Below, one piece after another: positions 44,705 to 54,812 of a stretch of 64,000 nt of DNA. The position numbers were made by a program, and so were the translations under genes. The stretch's first letter is position 1. Each line of letters begins with the position of its first letter. The notes under the pieces were generated by a model, which searched no databases, had not been told where the DNA came from, and was given only the letters and a program-made list of their open reading frames with translations. This DNA is from Zymoseptoria tritici IPO323 (lineage: Eukaryota > Ascomycota > Dothideomycetes > Mycosphaerellales > Mycosphaerellaceae). Location: assembly GCF_000219625.1 (NCBI RefSeq), contig NC_018218.1:5208001-5272000 (forward strand). The letters are read 5' to 3'.

Positions 44705-45725
44705 GGTGGGATGGGATGTGTTGTGTTGTGTATTTTGGGTGCTGTTGGTTCCGTCTGAGGCTGTGTCTTGTTTCTCGTGGCTTGGTTCGATTGTTCTGTA
44801 TATATTGGTGTCTTAACAAGAAGGGATTGTGGTCAGAGGGCAAGAAAAGTGCAGCTGGAGGTCTTCGTTTCCCAGACTATCGACCGGGTGGATGGAGGAT
44901 AGCAGCGTATCCTTGACGAGCGGGGTTAGTAATCGTGTTTGCCTTGGAGTGATACCTTAGTTTTCGATCCGCAGTGGCTACAACAGCTCTTGTCTCGAGA
45001 AATCCCTCTCCATCCGTGGAAGAAGTTCATGATACCACATCTCACAGCCCAAGTCATCTCAAACTCCACCCACAAGCGAGACATGCTCACCACGGATAAC
45101 GATTCACTGCATCCGGACAACGCTATTTCCCTAGCGCTCTTCTCCGCTCGTTCGAGATCGCCCTTGGATTTTCCCCCCCGCAAAATCGTTGGACTTGGGG
45201 AGTCCTTGGACGTTTCAATCAAGACCAGGATTCCATGCTGCGCCAGTCACAACGTCGTAATGTGCTGGTCGAAGGGTCTCTCTGAATAGTCTCGTATAAT
45301 ACTTACGCACTGTCGCGAACGAAGCGAGATTCACTCGATTGAATGAGATCTCGAGTGGAAGAGAAACAATCATCTTCAATACCTCGACCGGGCATCTCGG
45401 CAAAAGCAGGGGCCAGATCCTGCACGCCACTGCTGAACCCCTACCTACCTTACCGACTGCTTGCAGCGTGCGTGAGACCGGGAGCTCTGCTTCTTTTCAT
45501 GCACACACGCCCCATCGTCACGGGTCGCGAAAAAATCCTCATAAATCAACTTCCTGGACCTTATACCATTTCATCCTTTGTCACAACCCAAACCTGGAAA
45601 AGTCCTACCATTCCTTCAAACAACACTGTCGTTCACGTTCAACGCACTCGTTCCAACAAACTGAAGACACACCATCGGGCAGCAGCACGACCTACCACCA
45701 TCCCTCTCCCTCCCTCGACGAAACC
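44705..45725. other. Divergent intergenic region CPD1-like/glutaredoxin
   Basis: About 1 kb with no recognised gene. Short open frames on both strands (for example 45215-45430 minus) give no domain. Confidence 0.5.
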
Positions 45726-46654
45726 ATGCCCTCCTCCCGCCAATACAAAGCCCTCGGCTTCACCACCCTCATCGCCCTCCTCACAATCTACTACATCTCC
45801 TCCGGCGCCTCTTCCACCCAAAACTCCGCTTTCTACCTCCGCACCGTCGAATCCCTCAACACCGCCACCTCCAACGCCGCCCGACAATCCGTCCTCGAAG
45901 AAGAACGCGCCCACGCCGACCGCGTCGAGCGTCTACGGAAAGAACACGACGTCGCCACAGAACAGCAGAAAGCCGCCAAAGTCGCCGCGGCGGACGCACC
46001 AGCACCCGAGGAGGAGAAAGAGAAACCCGTCGCGGGTCGACGCACCACAGCGAAAAAGGACGGCAAAGTGGTGACGCATATCCCCGCGGAAGGGGACAAT
46101 GGCGTGGCGAAGGTGGGCAACGTCGAGCCGAAGAAGAGTCCGGCGGTGCATTCGAGTGAAGTGGAGACGGAGGACGAGCACGCGATTGAGGAGCGGTTGA
46201 ATTCGATTCTGAAGCAGGGGCCGATTGTGGTGTTTTCGAAGAGTTATTGTCCGTATAGTAAGAAGGCGAAGGTGAGTGTTTACAAAACCTGTCCCCAGCA
46301 GGACTGTGAGGTGTTGGTGGGAGTGTGGAACGAGACTGATAAGGTGCGCTGCAGAATATATTACAAAACGTCTACACCATCACGCCCGCGCCGTATGTCG
46401 TCGAACTGGATCAGGAACCGCATGGACAAGCGTTACAGGATGCTCTGCTGAAGCTGACGGGACGGAGAACGGTGCCGAATATCTTAATCAATGGAAAGTC
46501 GATTGGAGGTGGGGATGAAGTGGCAGCGCTGCACGCGGAAGGAAAGCTGGTGAGCAAAGTCACGTCAATGGGAGGGAAGAGGGTGACAGGCGTGGTCGTC
46601 AATGAGAAAGCTGCGGCACAAGGAGGGCATGTCAAGAGGGAATTCAAGGCATGA
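45726..46654 (+). CDS. Membrane-anchored glutaredoxin (Grx6/7-like)
   Basis: Exons 45726-46271 and 46355-46654 with an 83 bp intron (GTGAGT..CTGCAG), 281 residues. N-terminus MPSSRQYKALGFTTLIALLT followed by IYYISSG: a short tail and one membrane segment, type II orientation. A coiled-coil-like, Glu/Arg/Lys-rich luminal linker follows to about residue 150, then the glutaredoxin domain: VVFSKSYCPYSKKAK with CPYS active site, RRTVPNILINGKSIGG (the cis-Pro and GSH-binding loop) and GGGDEV. Dithiol CPYS is found in yeast Grx7, an early secretory pathway glutaredoxin. The raw open frame begins further upstream at 45339 but lacks the membrane anchor at its start. Confidence 0.88.
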
Positions 46655-47248
46655 GTCTTAGGTCCTGTGACGAGGGAATAGCTTGAAGGACTTGTGGTTG
46701 TACTTGGGGGAAGTGGTCTCGAGGAGTTGGCTCTAATGGGAGGCGAGGCTTGCTAGACCTGAGATTCGCTGAGTGGCCTCTGGCGTGGAGGAGATTTGTT
46801 GGCGCGGCGCAAAAGGGCGGACGTTACTGGAGGTGATGATACCCTGTACTTTGGCTGTGTAGAAGTTACGGCGGCTGGATATTAGTATTGGCCTGGTCAA
46901 TGTATAGTCTGAAATGACAGAGCAAGATGCAATGAATCTGTCTTCCAGCCCGTGAGTACCATCGAACCTCCTGGCCAATCCTCGCCGGCCACATATCGTA
47001 TCTGCGGTAGCCAGTCAACATCCACTGCAAACACAAGATCTCGCAACAATCAATGAGCTTAGAACTTTCATTCACGAAGGCTATCTTCTGCATGCATGCT
47101 CTCTCGCTCAAAAGAAGAACATCATGACAGCTGCCCGTCATTGCCCACTCAGAATGCGCCGTGTACCCCAGGCCCCATGGAGGGAGAAATCGACACAATG
47201 TGTAGTAAGGAATCAACGCTTTCATTTTCCCACAGACACAAACTGCCT
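46655..47248. other. Convergent intergenic region GRX/RPL9
   Basis: 594 bp between the convergent ends of the glutaredoxin gene and RPL9. No gene recognised. Confidence 0.5.
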
Positions 47249-48064
47249 CTATGCCTCCTCCTCGATGTTGCCACGCTCGCTCACGTACAGACCGTCCAAG
47301 AACTTTCGGATATCCTTGTTTCGGACTCGGCACTTCTGCTGAATGTCCGCGGCGGACTGTGACACGGCCTCGAGGGAGTTGCCTTGGAGGAGGAGCTCGT
47401 CCTTGACGTTCTTGCTGGCCTCGACGTCGACACCGGGTTGCATCATGACCTTGCGCACAATCTTCTCGCCCAAGAAGTTCCTGTTGCCAGAATGTCAGTC
47501 CCATGATCTCTTGCTGATGTCCATGCTCATCCCTCAATCAGCACTAACCTGATCTCAACCTCCCACAGACCAGTCTCGTTGTCCTTGTCCAAGTTGACGT
47601 TGATGGGGAAATGAGCGTAGACGTATCGCATCTTGTACTTGAAGCCCTTGGTAACACCGATGATCATGTTGTTGATGAGGGTACGGACGGTTCGGAGGGT
47701 GGCGACGTTCTTGCGCGAGCCGTGGTGCAGTTCGATGTTGATTTTGCCGGCGGACGGCTTGGAGAAGGCGACGGCCAAATGTCCAAGGTCCTTCACGAGC
47801 TTGCCGCGGGGGCCCTCGACGGTGACCTGGCGGGTCTTGATGTGGACCTTGACTGTGAGAGACAGTATTGTTAGTTCTGGTTATCCTCTTGCGCAGTATC
47901 CAATGCATCTCCCCATGCCGTCCTGTCCCTCTGCTTCAACATCTCCAATTCTTCATCCTCTTCCTTCCTCTTTTCATGGGTTTCGCATTCGGTGGGTGGG
48001 TTCATGGGGCGTACGTACCGCCCTCTGGAATGTCCAGCGACTCCTGGGAGTAGATGTACCGCAT
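47249..48064 (-). CDS. RPL9: 60S ribosomal protein L9 (uL6)
   Basis: Minus strand, three exons: 48064-48019, 47852-47549 and 47480-47249, introns of 166 and 68 bp (GTACGT..TCACAG and GTTAGT..CAACAG), 193 residues. Starts [20 protein letters not shown]; contains [33 protein letters not shown] and YAHFPINVN, and ends [19 protein letters not shown]. Full-length compared with yeast L9 (191). It binds 25S rRNA in the large subunit. Phases fit exactly at both junctions. The TIR transposon at 48272-49546 ends about 207 bp upstream of its start codon. Confidence 0.95.
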
Positions 48065-48271
48065 GTTGGGCGAGTGTGTTGGCTGTGCGGGCGGGTGATT
48101 GGGTTAGTTCGTCGACGTCGGTCTTCAAAGATTCGAGGAGGAAGTCGCAAGTTGTGTGTGCTTGGCAAGCACAGGTCGAATTTGACGGTTGCTCCCGCTT
48201 TGATGGCATTGGTCGACGCACCGACGGCGCTAGTGAGAGTCTGTCTTGGCCATGCTACAAAGCGGCTCTGC

Positions 48272-48298
48272 CTCCGGATCGACAAAATAAACGGATCA
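48272..48298 (+). repeat. Left terminal inverted repeat of TIR transposon
   Basis: 27 bp, exact reverse complement of 49520-49546. Confidence 0.9.
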
Positions 48299-48329
48299 GC
48301 CGGCTGAACACCACAACATGGTGATTAAT

Positions 48330-49448
48330 TCAAAAGCATGTCATTTGGCCCTCTACCTCTAAACAACGCTGGTATCTTACTGGCACCTTCTTAATTACAT
48401 TGTTTATCTTCTCCTGTGTGATCTAAGCCCATGCATACAACGCTGCAGCCTTGCACTCGTCCTCAGTGGTCCTCATCTGTGTCTTCAATTTCTCTTTGAA
48501 CATGCTAGCTACTGTCTTAATCGCTGTCATATCCGGTGATCCACTAGGTGTGAAGTAAGACTAAATACCTAGCTCAGTCTTGTATGCTTGTAAGGCCTTT
48601 AAAGTGTGTGCAGAGTCCCTGTCTTCTTAAAGAATGAACTCGTGCCCTTAGTCAATCCACTCCTTCTTAATAACATCGTGCAATACTAGCTTCTTGTAGT
48701 TTACAGTATCTATTTTACCGTTCTTTGCAGGCACCTCGTAGAAATATAACGGGCTCTTGAAGTTCCAGCCTACAGCGTACCAAAAGTGGATGATTTTGCC
48801 CTCTTCTTTAGGGCTGTCGTAGTCATCGTTGTCCTTCTGTTTCTTGTCAATCTTCTTGCCCTCACGACGACGAATGCAGTCTGCCTTGTATCGTTCAAGC
48901 CTGCCTAGCTTGCGGATGATCTAGTGACGATTCTCACCGTATCCGTAGCCACAGTGCATCTCGTCTGAGAATCGCGTTATCCAAAGCTCCGGCTCCTTCT
49001 CTTTGCTCAGTCTGTCCTCGCTAAAAGCGACGCGATACGAGGCCAGTGCATCGGAAATCTCTTCCTTAGTCGCAGCAACGAAGAAACTATAGCCTCGTGT
49101 TTTAAGGGCTCGCAGAACGGTCTTAGTGCAGCAATCCAGCTCGCATTCGTGCATCAAACTATCCAGCTTTTGGTCGTGTCCCTCGTATCCGTGATCCTCA
49201 ATTAGACGCACCATACCCTCCAGCGTAGCCTCAGATATTAGCTTCTTCCTTCCTCGTGTCTCGTGCTTCTTTGTGCGTCGATCTGAGCCTTGTAAGATGC
49301 GTGCAATTGTTGCTTGTCCTTTGCGAATGAAGGCCTGGAGTTTCCGTCGCGTAGGGGTCCGTGTAAGGCCATTTTCTTCACAGAACTCGCTAAATTCGAC
49401 AACACCTTTCACTCTGCACTTTGTGGGTGTATCTGCGTGGTCAGGCAT
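48330..49448 (-). pseudogene. DDE transposase, interrupted by three TAG codons
   Basis: One frame of 373 codons, starting MPDHADTPTKCRVKGVVEFS, with TAG at 48923-48921, 48563-48561 and 48425-48423. Each can come from TGG or CAG by one RIP-type transition. N-terminal half: helix-turn-helix region and RGRKKLISEATLEGMVRLIE. Catalytic region: WITRFSDEMHCGYG (first Asp), FILLEDRDSAHT (second Asp) and SPDMTAIKTVASMF (third acidic site, SPD). This is the order of Tc1/mariner transposases. No frameshift is present. Confidence 0.85.
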
Positions 49449-49519
49449 TGATAATTGGTGTGTTTAGAGACCTCAAAAGGTGAGCAATGTCGCGTTGTTT
49501 TGGTGCAATTTCACTAGCG

Positions 49520-49546
49520 TGATCCGTTTATTTTGTCGATCCGGAG
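49520..49546 (-). repeat. Right terminal inverted repeat of TIR transposon
   Basis: 27 bp, followed directly by TCTGC, the same pentamer that precedes the left end. Confidence 0.9.
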
Positions 49547-49551
49547 TCTGC

Positions 49552-50155
49552 TTCTGACGGAGACATCGTCCTTTGACCGACATTTGGAGTGAGGAGCCGA
49601 GAACACATTTTGTGAAAGCGGTCGCTGGACACTTTTGCTGTGTTGCTTTGATCACGAAACGCCACGTCCTTCACCTTGATTCCGAAAGCACTACTTAGTT
49701 TGAAAGTGCGAAAAGTCGCAAATGGAAAGATTGAAATGTGATGCCCCTCGTACAAAGACATACGTGCAAAGATAATGCAACACCTACGCCACAGCACTCT
49801 GGCATCGCATGAGTTCTGCGCTGCCATCTACGACTCAATATCCGCTCGCTTTGCGCCGCATGCTAGGAGCTCCATCTTCAGCTTCGACGCAAGCTGCCGT
49901 GGTGGAGCTTCGCAATTCATATCAATGGCGTGGAGTCGTCCTGGCCAGCAGGTGAGGCGAAGCGATTTCTCCCGGCTCAAAATCCAAATATTCTGGCCCG
50001 TACGTTTCGGGTCGTATGTGAGCGACGTGGTCCACGTTTGGGTCCTGTGCCGCAATAGCCACTGTGTCGAGCAGGACGTCTTTCCCGGTTTTGTCGATTT
50101 CGATGATGCCGCTCTGTCCCTTCGAGAGTAAGTGCGACCCCGTCCATGGTCCAAT
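49552..50155. other. Region downstream of homocysteine methyltransferase; in-frame extension
   Basis: On the minus strand, directly after the TAG of the methyltransferase, the same frame stays open for 77 codons to a TGA near 49,922 and reads protein-like (GIIEIDKTGKDVLLDTVAIA, RPETYGPEYLDFEPGE). The rest (49,552-49,920) holds only unrecognised short frames. Confidence 0.4.
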
Positions 50156-51139
50156 CTACGACCCGAGCGTTTTGTGAACAACCTTCACGAATGCTGGACC
50201 ACACCTGCAACATCCACCAATCATCCTCGCGCCGTTCTTGCTCCACTGATCAAACTCAAGAGCAAGAGCCTTGTCGTTCGCAGATGACTGCTCGCTGGTA
50301 AGAGCTTCATCCGGACGCTCGCCATGCCACGTCTTTGTAACCGCATCCCAGACTTCGCCCGAATTGGGATAGCACACCAGTGGTATCGATGTGAGTTGAC
50401 TCAAATACTTCAGCGTCGCATCTGCCATAGCCATCGGCACACAATTGATCCCGAAGCCAATGATCTGATCGCGATGATCCTCAACAAGTCGAAGCACATC
50501 CTCCCATGGAGTCTGATCGCACAAGGTCTCCGCAGAGTGAGCAGTACAGCTGAGCCAGGCGATAGCATCCGGAAAGTCCGACCGCAAGAGCGCGAGAATG
50601 GTTTGAATCTCTGATATGCTTGGAATCGTTTCAATCGCCAACAAATCAGCACCGGCATTAATCAGTGCTTGGATCCTCGGTCGATGAAAGTCTTGGAACT
50701 CCTTCTCCGTTCGAGCGTAGTCGCCTCGGTATTCTGATCCGTTTGACAAGTATGCTCCGTATGGCCCGACACTGCCAGCTACAAGAAGTCTCCGGCTAGA
50801 GTCGATGCCGCTAGCGTATGCTTTCGAACGCGCACTTTGAGCGACAGAGACACTCCGCTTGATCAAAGCTTTGCTTTCGTCTTCAGTCATATTGAAATGC
50901 TCCGTGAGTCCTAAAGTGGCAGCTTGGTAAGACGCAGTAATGGCGACATCGGCGCCAGCGAGGTAGTAGTCGACATGGACTTCTTCAATGCTAGCTGGGT
51001 CGTCCTTGAGGATCTTGGCGGACCAGAGAGGGTGATTCAGATCGTGTCCGCGCACTTCGAGCTCAGTTGCCAATGCGCCATCCAGGATTAATGTTCCTCG
51101 TGCTTCGAGGACCGATTCAAATTCTTTCTGGGAGAGCAT
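50156..51139 (-). CDS. Homocysteine S-methyltransferase
   Basis: A 327-residue single-exon protein from MLSQKEFESVLEARGTLILD. The domain is the zinc-dependent (beta/alpha)8 barrel: DGALATELEVRG, GSVGPYGAYL, and zinc ligands Cys in FGINCVP and the pair in MIGGCCRCGP. Matches yeast MHT1/SAM4, which methylate homocysteine to methionine using S-methylmethionine or S-adenosylmethionine. An upstream Met at 51301 would add 54 residues without a recognisable role, so I start at 51139. The family end coincides with the TAG at 50158-50156; see the in-frame extension below it. Divergent from VPS26. Confidence 0.9.
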   Translation of the reverse strand: MLSQKEFESVLEARGTLILDGALATELEVRGHDLNHPLWSAKILKDDPASIEEVHVDYYLAGADVAITASYQAATLGLTEHFNMTEDESKALIKRSVSVAQSARSKAYASGIDSSRRLLVAGSVGPYGAYLSNGSEYRGDYARTEKEFQDFHRPRIQALINAGADLLAIETIPSISEIQTILALLRSDFPDAIAWLSCTAHSAETLCDQTPWEDVLRLVEDHRDQIIGFGINCVPMAMADATLKYLSQLTSIPLVCYPNSGEVWDAVTKTWHGERPDEALTSEQSSANDKALALEFDQWSKNGARMIGGCCRCGPAFVKVVHKTLGS

Positions 51140-51600
51140 CTTCCTCTCTGCCTTGGCGATCAGTGTTGATAGCAGCACAGGTAGCACTATGTTATTAGCA
51201 TGGACGTGCAGCAGGATCAACAATGTTACAATGCCTAATCGGCCCTTGTGGTCAGTAGTGCAGTCGAATTGTCTGGTGCTAAAAGTCAGCCATCTCGCCA
51301 TGGCCGACTTCGCAAAGCGGGCTTAGATGGACGACAGAGCCGAAGGGAACGAAGACTACATTCGCCGTCGTATGCCATAGCAACAGCCATGACCGGATGT
51401 AGAATCTGCATCCGGCGATGGACTCGATTGATCTTGATGTAGTAGAAGGTCAAAGTCAAGAGTAGATTGTCCATCGAGGTCAGCTCCTGCCTTAGGCTGC
51501 AATGCCCCGCTAGTTCCATCGTAGCTGCACCGTAGGCGTCCGCTCTGTCAATGTTGATGATTGACACAAACAACATCTTCAACCACCTCACCTTGCCAAC
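51140..51600. promoter_or_regulatory. Divergent promoter region methyltransferase/VPS26
   Basis: 461 bp between the two start codons. No motif singled out; inferred from gene arrangement only. Confidence 0.4.
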
Positions 51601-52539
51601 ATGTCTCTCTTCTCGTTCTCGACACCTCTGGACATCGATATCGTCCTCGACAATGGCGACGATCGACCCACCGTAGACGTCAAACTCGACAAGAACCGGC
51701 GCGAGAAGTGCCCACTATACCTCGATGGAGAGACACTCAAAGGTGCTGTCACGATCCGACCGAAAGATGGCAAGCGGCTAGAACACACGGGCATCAAAGT
51801 TCAGTTCGTCGGCACAATCGAAATGTTCTTCGACCGTGGCACACATCACGAATTTCTCTCCCTCCAAACCGAGCTCGCGGCACCCGGAGAGCTGCAACAT
51901 CCCGTCACCCTACCCTTCACCTTCAAGAACGTCGAGAAGCCTTACGAGTCATACCACGGAATCAACGTCAAACTACGATACTTCCTGCGAGTGACGGTGT
52001 CACGGCGAATGGCAGATGTGGTACGCGAGAAGGATCTATGGGTGTATTCATACCGCCAGCCACCGGAGAGCCAAAGCGTGATCAAGATGGATGTCGGGAT
52101 TGAGGACTGCCTACACATTGAGTTCGAGTACAGCAAGAGCAAGTACCACTTGAAGGACGTGATTGTGGGGCGGATCTACTTCCTGCTGGTACGGTTAAAG
52201 ATACGGCATATGGAGCTGTCGATTATACGGAGAGAAACGACAGGCGCGCCGCCCAATCAATACAACGAATCGGAGACGTTAGTCCGGTTCGAGATTATGG
52301 ATGGGTCACCTTCGCGTGGAGAGACGATACCGATTCGATTGTTCTTGGGTGGGTTTGATCTGACACCGACGTTCCGCGATGTCAACAAGAAGTACAGTAC
52401 GAGGTACTATCTGTCTTTGGTGTTGATCGATGAGGATTCGAGGAGGTACTTCAAGCAGAGCGAGATTGTGCTGTACCGGCAGGCACCGGAGAACAGCGAG
52501 CTTGCGCAGCGGCAGGCAAAGGAGATCCAGGCCAGTTGA
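51601..52539 (+). CDS. VPS26: Retromer subunit VPS26
   Basis: A 312-residue single-exon protein, MSLFSFSTPLDIDIVLDNGD at the start. Arrestin-like two-domain fold with family-specific stretches HEFLSLQTELAAPGEL, FPFxxK-like LPFTFKNVEKPYESYHGINV, LRYFLRVTVSRR, DCLHIEFEYSKSKYHLKDVI and GRIYFLLVRLKIRHMELSII, then RGETIPIRLFLGGFDLTPT and YYLSLVLIDEDSRRYFKQSE. It is the core retromer subunit for endosome-to-Golgi retrieval (yeast PEP8). Full length; no introns detected. Confidence 0.95.
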   Translation: MSLFSFSTPLDIDIVLDNGDDRPTVDVKLDKNRREKCPLYLDGETLKGAVTIRPKDGKRLEHTGIKVQFVGTIEMFFDRGTHHEFLSLQTELAAPGELQHPVTLPFTFKNVEKPYESYHGINVKLRYFLRVTVSRRMADVVREKDLWVYSYRQPPESQSVIKMDVGIEDCLHIEFEYSKSKYHLKDVIVGRIYFLLVRLKIRHMELSIIRRETTGAPPNQYNESETLVRFEIMDGSPSRGETIPIRLFLGGFDLTPTFRDVNKKYSTRYYLSLVLIDEDSRRYFKQSEIVLYRQAPENSELAQRQAKEIQAS

Positions 52540-52986
52540 AGAGCTGCTCAAGATAGCTATTGGTAGGAGAGTATCAGGACGACTATTCGGAGTTGTGAGC
52601 GGTCGGTATACGTCTGAGCTGTGCTTCACAGAAGCGAGGGCCAGAGCCTGCCACCAGAACTTCGCTGGCGCAATCGGGTCGTGTACGCAAAGGAGAGCTG
52701 CGGTAGATCAACGGAACGACTTTCAAGATCTTGCATCATTGGCAATCCACCTTGATCAGATTCATTCCTGAACCCTCCGCTCTATCTCATCCAAAGCAAC
52801 GTGGATGCCTCAGGCATGAAAATCCACGGCTGACGGCGGCTTTAGAATTGGCAGAAGCATTGAAACCTCAAGACCGAGGAAGAGGATCTCCATTTCTCCA
52901 TAAACACCGCCCTTTGGGGCCCGTTGGAATGTTACAAGCAATTTCTCCACGTCTCCAGTATAGTCATTGAAGCAGTCATCGCCAAA
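52540..52986. other. Intergenic VPS26/E2
   Basis: 447 bp, 3' region of VPS26 and upstream region of the E2 gene. No gene recognised. Confidence 0.5.
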
Positions 52987-54441
52987 ATGAGTGCCCTACG
53001 ATCCTCGGTCGCGAGAATCCTCCGCCTTCAACAACAACACGCTACACGTCCATCCGGTCTTTCTCGGCCACTCTTCTACCGACAATTTCACGCCTCTCAA
53101 CGATCACACGTCGTGAAGCCTTTCCTGCTCGCAGACATTGGCGAGGGCATCACAGAATGCCAGCTGATACAATGGTTCGTCCAACCCGGAGCTCGCGTGG
53201 AGCAGTTCGACAAGCTGTGCGAGGTGCAGTCCGATAAAGCCAGCGTGGAGATTACCAGTCCATTCGATGGTGTAATCAAGAAGCTGCACTATGAGCCAGA
53301 CGATATGGCGATCACGGGAAAAGCGTTGGTGGATATCGATATTCAAGGCGAGTTGAGCGAGGCGGATGAGGCGAAGCTCGGAGGAGGTGAAGGAGAGGGA
53401 AGCTCCAGCACAGATACGAAGGCGGAGACTTCAGCGGACGCAGAGGATGCAGTGAAACAGCAGGAGCAAGAAGCGGAAGGGTCACAGCAAGAGAGAGTAC
53501 CAGAATCGAGGACAAATGGCAAACCTGAGCATTCATCACGCCCGAGCAAGGGCAACATGGGTGCTCTCGCAACGCCGGCGGTCAGGCATTTGACGAAGGA
53601 GTTCAAGGTCGACATCGCAAATATCGAAGGCACAGGGAAGGATGGCAGAGTACTGAAAGAGGATGTTCATAAGTTTGTCTCGGAGAGGGAGGAGAAGCAA
53701 CAGCAGGCAACCACCATTGCGACGACAGCAAGCACAGAAGAGGACCGCAAAATCGCCCTCACGCCGGTTCAAAACCAAATGTTCAAGACCATGACCCGAT
53801 CGCTCAACATCCCTCACTTCCTCTACACCTGCTCAGCAGACATGACGGCTGTCACGACAATGCGAAAGAGGATCAAGAAGACCTCCGACCAGAAAATCAC
53901 ACACCTCGCATTCATCATGAAGGCATTGAGCTTGTCGCTGTTGAAACACCCGCTGTTGAACGCTTCGCTAGATACGAAGGACCCGAAGAAGCCGGTGTTG
54001 ACCTACAAAGGCAAACACAACTTCGGCATCGCGGTTGATACGCCAGCTGGACTGGTAGTGCCGGTCGTTCATAATGTGCAGGATTTGAGTATCTCTGCTA
54101 TTGCAGCGAGGATGAAGGAGCTGGGCGAGGCAGCAAAGAATAACAAGCTGTCGCCTGGAGATTTCAAGGGAGCAACGTTCACGGTATCGAACATCGGTTC
54201 GGTAGGAGGAGGAGTTGTTTCGCCGGTAATCTCAGAGCCGCAAGTCGCGATTCTCGGAGTAGGCAGGTCGAAAGTTGTGCCGGCTTTCAACGAGCACGAC
54301 GAGCTCGTCAAGAAGGAGGAGCTCGTGCTCAGTTGGAGTGCTGATCATCGCGTTGTTGATGGAGCAGAGTGTGCGAGATGCGCCGAGCGGGTCAGGATGT
54401 TGCTGGAAGATCCCGGTGCTATGATGCTGGAGATGCGATAA
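52987..54441 (+). CDS. Branched-chain 2-oxoacid dehydrogenase E2, mitochondrial
   Basis: A 484-residue single-exon protein. N-terminus MSALRSSVARILRLQQQHAT is basic and amphipathic, a mitochondrial presequence. Lipoyl domain from about residue 40, with lipoylated Lys84 in EVQSDKASVEI; a Glu/Ala/Ser-rich linker; peripheral subunit-binding domain ATPAVRHLTKEFKVD..GTGKDGRVLKEDV (about 195-232); catalytic acyltransferase domain ending with SADHRVVDGAE (His454, Asp458). The FLLADIGEGITECQLIQWFV start and SDK site match BCKDH E2 (DBT) better than PDH or KGDH E2. It acts in leucine, isoleucine and valine catabolism. An upstream Met at 52924 is less likely. Confidence 0.93.
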   Translation: MSALRSSVARILRLQQQHATRPSGLSRPLFYRQFHASQRSHVVKPFLLADIGEGITECQLIQWFVQPGARVEQFDKLCEVQSDKASVEITSPFDGVIKKLHYEPDDMAITGKALVDIDIQGELSEADEAKLGGGEGEGSSSTDTKAETSADAEDAVKQQEQEAEGSQQERVPESRTNGKPEHSSRPSKGNMGALATPAVRHLTKEFKVDIANIEGTGKDGRVLKEDVHKFVSEREEKQQQATTIATTASTEEDRKIALTPVQNQMFKTMTRSLNIPHFLYTCSADMTAVTTMRKRIKKTSDQKITHLAFIMKALSLSLLKHPLLNASLDTKDPKKPVLTYKGKHNFGIAVDTPAGLVVPVVHNVQDLSISAIAARMKELGEAAKNNKLSPGDFKGATFTVSNIGSVGGGVVSPVISEPQVAILGVGRSKVVPAFNEHDELVKKEELVLSWSADHRVVDGAECARCAERVRMLLEDPGAMMLEMR

Positions 54442-54812
54442 GACGATAAGTAGATCTAGTGCACTGTAACGACACGGAGGACGAAACGCCGTTGCATGAT
54501 CATGATCTGATTGAGAAAGCAGAATTCTCTGCCGCTGCTGGCCGCTCTGCAAAGCGTACCTGAACTAGCAGCACCGTCGTTCCAGGAACGCGTCTCACCC
54601 CGTCTCGGAAAAGGCAATCGTTTCCCATTTTTCGGGCCCTATCGCGTCTTATCGTGGTTCCAATGCCGATGTCGGATTGTGGGGAAGGTGTGAGAATCGT
54701 TGGGCCGCTCGGCTTAATTTGACCGGGATGAAGCTCTCAGAATGCATTGAAGTACAATAGACCTGCGACGTCGGGGGATTGGGAGCTCGTGACACTTTTC
54801 TCACAATCAACA
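54442..54812. other. Intergenic E2/P5CDH
   Basis: 371 bp; no gene recognised. Upstream region of the P5C dehydrogenase gene. Confidence 0.5.

Larger units (their letters stand above)
48272..49546 (-). mobile_element. TIR DNA transposon, Tc1/mariner-like
   Basis: 1275 bp. The terminal 27 bases at 48272-48298 and 49520-49546 are exact inverted repeats (CTCCGGATCGACAAAATAAA...). Flanks carry TCTGC on both sides (48267-48271 and 49547-49551), not the TA expected of Tc1/mariner. The body is a single transposase gene with three RIP-type stops. Intact TIRs and few mutations mean a fairly recent insertion or a weakly RIPed copy. It lies in the upstream region of RPL9. Confidence 0.85.

Noticed and set aside
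47611..48307. Plus-strand frames opposite RPL9
   Set aside because: Overlap the three confirmed RPL9 exons and give no domain.
51140..51301. Upstream start of homocysteine methyltransferase
   Set aside because: Adds 54 residues with no similarity to the family start; the Met at 51139 matches the usual N-terminus.
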